13,785 nt of DNA, from contig CAZUAH010000367.1 in the NCBI GenBank assembly GCA_964617665.1, positions 1 through 13,785 on the forward strand, read 5' to 3'. Below, piece after piece: positions 7,513 through 13,785 of the stretch. How positions within the stretch are numbered: the stretch's first letter is position 1; each line of letters opens with the position of its first letter. Source of the DNA: JADHUC01 sp964617665. GTDB lineage: Bacteria > Planctomycetota > Planctomycetia > Pirellulales > Pirellulaceae. A program made the translations under genes and the position numbers. Below the pieces are notes generated by a model. That model was not told where the DNA came from. It ran no database searches and worked only from the letters and a program-made list of their open reading frames with translations.

Positions 7513-8847
7513 CTAGACGGCACGGCCGACGTCGGGGATTTCGTAAGGCTTGCGTTGCTCGCGTGAGCAAAGTGCATTCGCCTTTGCATCGCCGGGAAAC
7601 GTTCGTGTCTTTGGATCGTACACGACCTTCCGACCAAGCCAACGAGCAATATTGCCAACGTGGCAGCAGTCCGTTGCACGAACGGCGATGTCGATATTCG
7701 CCGAAGGATCTTCACGCGTCTTAATCGAGTCGAGGAAATCTTCGTGATGCGGGGGGATCCCAGTCCGAAGCGTCTTGCCTTCGAGCAGTTTGGTCGCGAT
7801 TTCAGACGGATTACTTGCAAAGCGGTTGCGATTGACTTCGATCTTTCCTTTTTCCCCGGTGAAGATCCCGCCGAAGCTGTTGCCGCCTTTGCCGAAATAG
7901 ACTTCGGTCCCACTGGCATACTTCATATGGACAGGCGGCTTGCTGCAGACGCTGTAGCCCCAACTGCGCGGCTTCGGCTCCGTGAAGACGAGCTCTTCGT
8001 ATTCACCTTCGATCCACGCTTCGATCGGGCCGGAATCGTCGGCGCCGAGTGCGTACTGAACCATATCAAAGCTATGCGCTCCCCAGCCGGTCATTTCGCC
8101 GCCGCTGTACGGCTTGAACGATAGCCAGCCGGGATTAACACGCGGCAAATAAATATCCTGATGATAGGGACGCACTTCCGTTTGACCGAGCCACATATCC
8201 CAATTGATTTCTTTCGGGCACGGCTGCCCCGGAAGCTTGCAGATCCACGGTGATTCAAGGTTCTTCATCAACACTTTGTCGATCGCGCCGATCGCGCCGT
8301 CACGTACAGCCTCGCAGCCGGTCACGGATCGTGTATCGGAACGTTGTTGCGAGCCCGCTTGGAAGATTCGCTTGTATTTACGTACCGCGTTGATCATGAG
8401 TTGACCTTCCGCGATCGTGAGACTGATCGCCTTCTCGCAGTAGACATCCTTGCCAGCCATACAGGCGTGGATCGTGTGCAGCGCGTGCCAATGGTCCGGC
8501 GTGGCGATAAACACAGCGTCGAGATCATCACGGTCGAGCAACTCTCGATAATCTTGATAGGCATCGCAGCCGAGGTCTTTGGCCCATTGTTTTGCACGAG
8601 CGATATTACAGTCGGCGGTCCCCACGATTTTGGTATAGGGCGGCAAACGACGATGCGCACCCTGCTGCCGCCCACAGCCAATGTAGCCGATCGTGATCGT
8701 CTCGTTTGCGCCCGGCAAGTCTTCGCTCGCTAGAACATGTCGCGGGATGAGATAGGGCGCACTCACAGCCGCTGCGGCAACGGCTGCGTCTTTCAAGAAC
8801 GATCGTCGGTCGAGAGTTGGAGATCTTCGTTTCATCTTGTCTTTCAT
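7513..8847 (-). CDS. Tat-exported Gfo/Idh/MocA family NAD(P)-dependent oxidoreductase
   Basis: This 444-residue protein has the usual length for exported family members. A twin-arginine signal, RRSFLK (14-19), precedes a hydrophobic stretch AAVAAAAVSA and a cleavage-like HVLASED, so it should be exported folded with cofactor bound. The Rossmann fold starts at ITIGYIGCGRQQGAH (about 51-65). ATPDHWHALHT (115-125) and YCEKAISLTI (136-145) mark the cofactor and active-site region, with Lys139 as the family lysine; the usual EKP is EKA here. GGEMTGWGAHSFDMVQYALG (249-268) supplies His258 and Asp261, the expected catalytic pair. Family members oxidise or reduce sugars, inositols or glycosides at a ring carbon. 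The gene lies 130 bp after the GH78 rhamnosidase on the same strand, which suggests a sugar or glycoside substrate. AAAGG touches the first ATG, so the ATG at 8835 (still upstream of RR) is an alternative start. Confidence 0.93.
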   Translation of the reverse strand: MKDKMKRRSPTLDRRSFLKDAAVAAAAVSAPYLIPRHVLASEDLPGANETITIGYIGCGRQQGAHRRLPPYTKIVGTADCNIARAKQWAKDLGCDAYQDYRELLDRDDLDAVFIATPDHWHALHTIHACMAGKDVYCEKAISLTIAEGQLMINAVRKYKRIFQAGSQQRSDTRSVTGCEAVRDGAIGAIDKVLMKNLESPWICKLPGQPCPKEINWDMWLGQTEVRPYHQDIYLPRVNPGWLSFKPYSGGEMTGWGAHSFDMVQYALGADDSGPIEAWIEGEYEELVFTEPKPRSWGYSVCSKPPVHMKYASGTEVYFGKGGNSFGGIFTGEKGKIEVNRNRFASNPSEIATKLLEGKTLRTGIPPHHEDFLDSIKTREDPSANIDIAVRATDCCHVGNIARWLGRKVVYDPKTRTFPGDAKANALCSREQRKPYEIPDVGRAV

Positions 8848-8877
8848 CCTTTGTTATTGGGTCCAAATGCGAATCCC

Positions 8878-8906
8878 ATTGTAATCATCCCATTGGATGA
8901 CTTCGA
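8878..8906 (-). promoter_or_regulatory. Possible sigma70-type promoter for the oxidoreductase gene
   Basis: TCGAAG (8901-8906) and TACAAT (8878-8883) on the minus strand are separated by 17 bp. The -10 matches at five of six positions, the -35 only at three. It starts 31 bp before the ATG, so a transcript would have a very short leader. It would allow the oxidoreductase to be expressed apart from the rhamnosidases. Confidence 0.25.
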
Positions 8907-8927
8907 CCAGAGGCCGTCTGCCTCTGG
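8907..8927. terminator. Hairpin between the GH78 and oxidoreductase genes
   Basis: CCAGAGGC (8907-8914) and GCCTCTGG (8920-8927) form a perfect 8-bp stem with a 5-nt loop, extendable by two pairs across one mismatch. It lies 51 bp past the rhamnosidase stop. There is no T-tract on the minus strand. It could be an attenuating or processing hairpin, or an operator next to the possible -35 at 8901-8906. Confidence 0.35.
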
Positions 8928-8977
8928 CCGCACTCATTCCAGCGCGAGTGCACGTTGCTGCACCGAAACCATCAAAG

Positions 8978-11332
8978 CTACGAGCGGTTCCGAAGAACTT
9001 CCCATTGAACGTCTTTCCGTTCCGGCGGCACGATGATTTCTGCCTTTTCGGCTCTGACGGTCACTTCTACTGTCCCGCGTTTTCTGATCCAGGCGACTTC
9101 GATGCGACCGTTTGGCGAGTCGAATGATCCCTTAGCCCACTGGAGATCATCGGGAATGAAGGGGTCGATCAGGACCTTTTCGTAACCGGTGCTGCCGGGC
9201 GCTTGACAGATTCCGAGCAGGTATTTTCCGAACCATTCCTGGATATGACCGAACATGCAGTGGTTCAACGACGAACCGGGCCGGTCCCAGCGCTCCGACA
9301 AGGTCTTCAGACCATGCTGTTTGAGCATGCATCCGTAGCCGGGGGGATCGGTGCGATTGATCATACGGTACACCACGTCGTTGCGGCCGGCTTCTGCAAG
9401 GGACAACACCAGGTAGCGAAAGCTCACTTCACCCGTGCTCGGACGGTATTGGTTCCTTTCAACACTTCGAACCAGGTTAGCCAGAACGGCGTCCCGATCT
9501 TGGTCCGGCACCAGACCGAAATACAGACCGAGGGCCAGCGCGCATTGACTACCGGTGGCCACGGTCTTGTTCTTCCTGTCGTAGTAGGACGCCAGGAAAT
9601 CACGGCGCACTTCTTCCGACAGTTCTTTCCACTTCCGCGCCTCGGCCGCCTTGCCTTGCATCGTGGCCGCTTGACGGAGAATTCGCGCATTGTCGTAAAG
9701 CATACACGTGGCGGGCAGTTCAGGCGGTGTCAGTTGTGACGGCCCGACGTGTCCCTTCTCTGGCGTCCAGTCATACCAATCGCCCAGGCCTCCTTTGACC
9801 AGGCCGGCGTCGTTGCGCGTACCGGCCAGGTAATCGGTGTAGCGAACCATCGTCGGGTATTGCTCGCGCAAGATTCGCTCGTCGCCATACCAGCGATGGA
9901 TCAGCCACGGAAGCTGAACGGACGCGCTGCCCCACTCGGGAGATTCGAAGAATCCATTCTTGAACCGCACGAACTCCGGGGCAATGTCGGGAACCGATCC
10001 GTTTTCTAACTGCGAGTCGGTGGTGTCGCGACAGATCTTACGGTACAGCTCGCCCATGTCGTAATTCAAGAGGATCGACGGTCCCATGAGATGCGACACT
10101 TCGAGCCAGCCCAATTTTTCGCGGTGAGGGCAGTCGGTCAGTACATGCTGCAAGTTGCTGGCCACGCTGCGGTCGATCATGGCGTCGATTTCGTTCAGCA
10201 GCGGGTTGCTGCAGGCGAACGCGCCGATTCGCGGTCCGCAACTGCTGACAAAATCCGCCCCTACATCGACCAGTTCGGGCAACCCATGGGCACTCTTGAC
10301 GTCGTCTCCCCATGCGGCGCCGCTGACGTAGAGATACTGAAAACTGAAGTAGGTGAAGCGAGGCGCAAAGGACTCCGGTTCGGCATCCCCTTTGAGCGTG
10401 TAGGTGTAGGAGTGCCCCGGCCACGGCTGGCCTTTGCGTTCTGCGGTCTCGATGGTCACTCGGCTGCCCGCTTTGCCTTTCACCTTGATCACCGGACGCG
10501 ACGACAGATTCTCGCCCAGGTCGACCTCGTATCGCCCGTCATTCAGCTTCGCGACCGATGCCGGTTTCAGATGCCGAATGATCTTGATGGGCGGTGAGGT
10601 TGCCGGGCGCAGCTTACCGCCAGGCCCATCGACAACCTTCACGGGTTTCCAGTGGCCATCATCAAAACCGGGCGTGTCCCAGCCGGGCTGTTCGGTGCGC
10701 GCGTCGTAGTCCTCGCCACCGTAGATGCAACTGAATGCAATGGGACCGTCATCCGTTTTCCAGGTGTCGTCGCTGGTAATGATCTGCTGTTTGTCGCCCT
10801 GCGAAACCATCAGGCAAAGGATAAGCTTCGGCGGACCGAAGGACCCGACAAACTTGGTATAGCGGCCGCCGGGGACGTTGTACATGCCGTTGCCCAGCAT
10901 GACGCCGAGCACGTTTTCGCCGGGTTTCAGAAACTCGGCAACATCGAAACGAACGTAATAACACGTGTCGGCATAGTCGGACCACGGCGGGTCGAGAAAA
11001 TGGTCCCCAACCTTCTCGCCATTGACCGACAATTCGAGATGTCCGAGGCCGCAGACCGCCACTTGCGCGCGTGAAATCGCGGTTTCATCGAGAACGAAGG
11101 ATTTGCGAAAGATTGGCAATGGCACGTTGGGTCCAGCGGGTGGTTGCGTGCCCCCGTGCACATGCACGCCCGGCATCCCGATCGAGGATGCTTCGATCCG
11201 GGCTGAGGCAATCCATTCCGCGTTTGTGATGGGAATGGGGTCTTCTTCCGCGGCCGTAGTATCCCGCGAAGAAAACGATGCGAGCACCATTCCCAGGAAT
11301 AGAAGACCCGACTTGGTGAAACATGAACTCAC
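8978..11332 (-). CDS. Secreted alpha-L-rhamnosidase, GH78 family
   Basis: This 784-residue enzyme should hydrolyse terminal alpha-L-rhamnose by inversion. An N-terminal hydrophobic segment (GLLFLGMVLASF) suggests export. Beta-sandwich modules fill about 35-340; CGLGHLELSVNGEKVGD (94-110) and YYVRFDVAEFLKPGENVLGV (125-144) are typical of the GH78 N-terminal domain. The (alpha/alpha)6 catalytic domain follows from about 365. DCPHREKLGW (400-409) aligns with the GH78 catalytic loop, giving Asp400 and Glu405 as the likely general-acid region. SERWD (679-683) followed by SSLNHCMFGHI supplies Glu680 as the probable base. The DCPHREKLGWLE..HLMGP form marks a subgroup in which the usual GD after GW is replaced. 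A C-terminal sandwich covers about 705-784. The start is GTG (11330-11332), preceded by GAGGAG at 6-nt spacing. The SD overlaps the stop of the GH106 gene, so the two are probably translationally coupled. Confidence 0.93.
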   Translation of the reverse strand: MSSCFTKSGLLFLGMVLASFSSRDTTAAEEDPIPITNAEWIASARIEASSIGMPGVHVHGGTQPPAGPNVPLPIFRKSFVLDETAISRAQVAVCGLGHLELSVNGEKVGDHFLDPPWSDYADTCYYVRFDVAEFLKPGENVLGVMLGNGMYNVPGGRYTKFVGSFGPPKLILCLMVSQGDKQQIITSDDTWKTDDGPIAFSCIYGGEDYDARTEQPGWDTPGFDDGHWKPVKVVDGPGGKLRPATSPPIKIIRHLKPASVAKLNDGRYEVDLGENLSSRPVIKVKGKAGSRVTIETAERKGQPWPGHSYTYTLKGDAEPESFAPRFTYFSFQYLYVSGAAWGDDVKSAHGLPELVDVGADFVSSCGPRIGAFACSNPLLNEIDAMIDRSVASNLQHVLTDCPHREKLGWLEVSHLMGPSILLNYDMGELYRKICRDTTDSQLENGSVPDIAPEFVRFKNGFFESPEWGSASVQLPWLIHRWYGDERILREQYPTMVRYTDYLAGTRNDAGLVKGGLGDWYDWTPEKGHVGPSQLTPPELPATCMLYDNARILRQAATMQGKAAEARKWKELSEEVRRDFLASYYDRKNKTVATGSQCALALGLYFGLVPDQDRDAVLANLVRSVERNQYRPSTGEVSFRYLVLSLAEAGRNDVVYRMINRTDPPGYGCMLKQHGLKTLSERWDRPGSSLNHCMFGHIQEWFGKYLLGICQAPGSTGYEKVLIDPFIPDDLQWAKGSFDSPNGRIEVAWIRKRGTVEVTVRAEKAEIIVPPERKDVQWEVLRNRS

Positions 11333-11342
11333 GGGATTCTCC
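11333..11342 (-). promoter_or_regulatory. Strong Shine-Dalgarno deciding the GTG start of the GH78 gene
   Basis: The minus strand reads TGAGGAG-AATCCC-GTG. The upstream gene's TGA stop forms the first bases of the ribosome site, and the GTG follows 6 nt after GGAG. No ATG near this point is in frame, so GTG is the best start. The arrangement indicates cotranscription and coupled translation. Confidence 0.7.
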
Positions 11343-13556
11343 TCATCTTGTGCTGTCGATGTTCAGCGTTACCGGTCCCAACAGCCCGGATGGTTCCAGT
11401 TCCCACTTTGGCTGTCGTTTGTTCAAGGTATGTTCAAGAACCTCGATGTTGGTTCGGGTAAGGCGTTGTTCCTCTGGCAGTTCCCGATCGCCGATTAGGC
11501 GGTTACGCCATGAGTTGACGACCATGACTTCCAATTTGTTCTCGCCGAGTTTGGCAGTCCTGCTGATATCGGCGCGGAACGGGGGCCGCCAGACCACGCC
11601 CAGATCCATCCCGTTTAGCGTCACCCTGGCAATGCCGACATCCTCGACATTGCCGAGTTCGATAGCGAGCGGCTTGCCAGCCGGGTCGTGGTCCAGCTTG
11701 AAAGTCGCCTGGTAGACGGCCTTGCCGGAGTAGTACCTGATCCCAGGGTCTTTGTGCTCGGTCCAGCTTGTTAGAGTATCGAAGCGAACAGGTTGCTCGG
11801 GGCCGCCCCACGTTGCGTCGAAGATGACGTGCCACGGTCCGGCAATCGTTTGCGTCTGCTGCCATGCCGGGAAGTTCGGACCGGCGCTGCGTTTGCTATC
11901 GGCAGTCCGTTTCCGGAACACGACGAAGATGCTGCCATAGGGATCGAACTCCAACGGCACCTGGGTGCACCCGCTGATGAACTTAAACGTGGCGGCTTCT
12001 CGAATGGACCCATCTAACGCGTCCCAGAATTCTGGAATCTGGCCATCGACACGGAAAGTCACGTCGATGCTGGTTGCCTTGCCGGCCAGTTCCGCCAAGA
12101 AATAGACCTCCGCCTCGCCGATCTGGTAGTGGATCCAGTCCATGTCGGGCGCGGTGTTTCCATCCTCGAGCGTCATTGCCACGTCCGGCGCGATGCCGTC
12201 GGCCTGCAGCAGATCGCGGGCGGGCATTCCCCAGGCCACGCGGCCTAAGCCGACCTTGTGGCTTCCATTTGTGTCCTCGGCCAAGTCCTCCGGCCCCCAA
12301 AGACCGTCAGCCAGCTTTCGGAATTCCTCTCGGCCTTCCGCACCGCCTTCAAGACTGACCGCACGCAGAGGCTTTGGTCCCAGAACCGTAGCTCCGGCGC
12401 GGACCAATTCGTCGATTTTCTTTAGTGCCCCAAGCGATAGAACGCGATGGTCAGGCAGAACCAGTACGCGATATTCCATGCCCGAAAGCAGCGCGAGCCG
12501 CCCGTTTTGCACCGTCAGGCTGGAAAGCAACAGTTCCTCGCAGAGTACGTCATAATCAAAGCCGGGCAAAGCGCCCGCCGGGTCGGATTCCTTGAGCGTG
12601 GCGATGTTCGGGATGTGATCACCGTAGTAGTAAACCACGTCGGCCACGAAATCGCCCTGCTGCGCGAGATACTGGCAGCGTTTGAAATAGTCGATGAACG
12701 CTGGAGCTTCGTTCCACCAGGTCACTTGGGGATTGAAATGCGTGCCGGCAAAGTATTCCTGGCCGGGGATGCCCATCTCTCTTGGAGAGCATGTGAATGT
12801 GTGGGTGAATAGCAGATTCAAACCCGCGCAGAATTCGTGATCAAAGCTTGGTTTCATCGCCGACCAGGGCACGCCGTTCCAATGCGGGCCGATGGTGGTG
12901 AAGCCCTCGGCGCCAACCAGTCGTCTGCCATAGGTGTGCGCGGCGGACGACGCTTGTTTGACGAAGAAGCGGTTCGGCGGGTCTGGTCGATGCGGAGAAG
13001 GCGACCAGAACTCGCTCATCATCAGCTCGCTGCGACCGTAGTTCTTGAGTCCATCCAGCGGTCCCGCGTGCGGGCCGGAGCACTCGGGGTGAGTTGCCAT
13101 GCCGTGACTACGTGCCAGCTCGGCCAGATGGCCGTAATGGTCGGCCACCCGGTCGCCGATCGTCTTGCGAAAGTCAGCGAGAAAGGCGTTCGAATCTCCT
13201 CGGCTGTCGACCACGTATCCGGCCAGAACGGCGAGCCAGGGCAGCGGATCGTAGCCACGTCTTTCCCGGAACGTCCTGTCGAATCCTGGCGTCCAGTTCA
13301 TGCCGCCGCCTTCCCAGCTATCGGTATGTACGTACCGCAGAGTCGTTCCGGCCATCGGGCCAATGGCCTCGAACAACGGCTCAATATTCCGACTCCAAAA
13401 AGCGTCCAGCGAATCCGGGTTCATATAGTCCAGCACGCGGCCGCCCCATCCGGCACTCTGAGTAGAAACATGCGCACCGGTGGCGGTGTGACCGATGCGC
13501 AAGATCACCCAATCGCCTTCCGGAACCTCCCAGCGAAGCGTCCCGCCGTCGTCCAT
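11343..13556 (-). CDS. GH106-type alpha-L-rhamnosidase, 5'-truncated
   Basis: The visible 737 residues match the catalytic and C-terminal parts of GH106-like proteins (usually over 1000 residues). WEVPEGDWVILRIGHTATG (9-27) is the end of the N-terminal region. YVHTDSWEGGGMNWTPGF (75-92) contributes Glu82 and RRLVGAEGFTT (211-221) Glu217. Their 135-residue spacing is close to that of the catalytic glutamates I recall for Bacteroides BT0986 (E461 and E593). ELMMSEFW, FTHTFTCSPREM and GTHFNPQVTWW are further family landmarks. A C-terminal sugar-binding sandwich starts near 570 (TIAGPW...). By comparison about 380 N-terminal residues, including the signal peptide, are missing. The frame stays open only to 13580; a TGA sits at 13581-13583. 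The ATG at 13556 is inside the conserved domain, so it is not the native start. The stop is 10 bp before the GH78 gene. The gene is either broken or cut by a misassembly. Confidence 0.85.
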   Translation of the reverse strand: MDDGGTLRWEVPEGDWVILRIGHTATGAHVSTQSAGWGGRVLDYMNPDSLDAFWSRNIEPLFEAIGPMAGTTLRYVHTDSWEGGGMNWTPGFDRTFRERRGYDPLPWLAVLAGYVVDSRGDSNAFLADFRKTIGDRVADHYGHLAELARSHGMATHPECSGPHAGPLDGLKNYGRSELMMSEFWSPSPHRPDPPNRFFVKQASSAAHTYGRRLVGAEGFTTIGPHWNGVPWSAMKPSFDHEFCAGLNLLFTHTFTCSPREMGIPGQEYFAGTHFNPQVTWWNEAPAFIDYFKRCQYLAQQGDFVADVVYYYGDHIPNIATLKESDPAGALPGFDYDVLCEELLLSSLTVQNGRLALLSGMEYRVLVLPDHRVLSLGALKKIDELVRAGATVLGPKPLRAVSLEGGAEGREEFRKLADGLWGPEDLAEDTNGSHKVGLGRVAWGMPARDLLQADGIAPDVAMTLEDGNTAPDMDWIHYQIGEAEVYFLAELAGKATSIDVTFRVDGQIPEFWDALDGSIREAATFKFISGCTQVPLEFDPYGSIFVVFRKRTADSKRSAGPNFPAWQQTQTIAGPWHVIFDATWGGPEQPVRFDTLTSWTEHKDPGIRYYSGKAVYQATFKLDHDPAGKPLAIELGNVEDVGIARVTLNGMDLGVVWRPPFRADISRTAKLGENKLEVMVVNSWRNRLIGDRELPEEQRLTRTNIEVLEHTLNKRQPKWELEPSGLLGPVTLNIDSTR

Positions 13557-13575
13557 CTTCGCAGAGTCGTGGGGT

Positions 13576-13785
13576 AAGCTTCAAAAAAGGCACGAAACAA
13601 GCGCGCCCACCCACCGCACCGCCGCCCTTCCCGCCATGGCTGCCGGCGATCCCCCGCGCCGCGCCCCGCGCGAAACCAAACGCCCGCCAAATGTACGATT
13701 CGGATCCAATTAATTAATTAAAATTTAATTACTTATTTAGTTGGGACTGACCACGGTAATTGACAATCGTTAAAGCAATGCCAGG
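13576..13785. other. Abrupt, compositionally distinct end segment
   Basis: Homology to the GH106 gene stops at or just before AAGCTT (13576-13581). From about 13590 to 13700 the plus strand is strongly C-rich, dominated by CCGC and CCCGCG words. Then GGATCC (13702-13707) leads directly into an AT-rich tract with TTAATTAATTAA (13710-13721). None of the frames here continues the GH106 protein. I recognise no gene. A short plus-strand frame from the ATG at 13636 (MAAGDPPRRAP...) ends in the AT tract and has no known motif. It may be foreign, rearranged or chimeric sequence. Confidence 0.45.

Noticed and set aside
7553..7568. TTGCTC-GCGT-GAGCAA hairpin near the end of the oxidoreductase gene
   Set aside because: It lies within the coding sequence and is followed by 40 codon-bearing bases, with no T-tract; likely chance in coding DNA.
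12837..13577. Plus-strand open frame of 246 codons opposite the GH106 gene
   Set aside because: The minus strand carries recognisable GH106 motifs throughout. The plus frame shows no domain and no ribosome site.

Overview
The window looks like chromosomal DNA of a planctomycete, probably Pirellulales-like. The reasons are GC-rich coding sequence, a Tat-exported Gfo/Idh/MocA oxidoreductase, a secreted FAD oxidoreductase with sandwich-like flanking domains, a very large exported protein ending in leucine-rich repeats of the 'VTDAGL' type, and a decayed REP-associated tyrosine transposase. The phylum is inferred from gene style only; no rRNA or other marker gene is present.

Layout. A possible stem-loop (53-84) follows a minus-strand gene for a secreted FAD-dependent oxidoreductase (130-2679). 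A divergent intergenic region of about 350 bp carries its putative promoter and a short element that recurs later. The plus-strand gene at 3036-6905 encodes a 1289-residue exported CsgG-like/propeller-like/LRR protein. A 600-bp gap (6906-7512) has no intact gene, but holds the in-frame remnant of a REP-associated transposase (7011-7256), a three-unit heptamer array inside it, and palindromes beside it. Then come three minus-strand genes, in order of transcription: a 5'-truncated GH106-type alpha-L-rhamnosidase (11343-13556), a GH78-type alpha-L-rhamnosidase (8978-11332, GTG start, only 10 bp after the previous stop) and a Tat-exported Gfo/Idh/MocA oxidoreductase (7513-8847). A 130-bp spacer with a hairpin and a possible promoter separates the last two.

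How the genes may work together. Two different rhamnosidase families next to two secreted redox enzymes suggest a locus that attacks rhamnose-containing glycans or glycosides outside the cytoplasm. The glycosidases would remove terminal L-rhamnose, and the oxidoreductases could oxidise or modify the sugars released or the remaining glycan. The rhamnosidase calls rest on visible motifs. The substrate and the oxidative step are inference. The LRR gene lies on the other strand and has no obvious link to the pathway.

The right edge is suspicious. The GH106 reading frame is lost about 380 residues short of the expected N-terminus, beside an AAGCTT. It is followed by about 100 bp of C-rich DNA and then an AT-rich tract. 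This is either a rearrangement or an assembly chimera. I see no CRISPR array, tRNA, rRNA or defence system.
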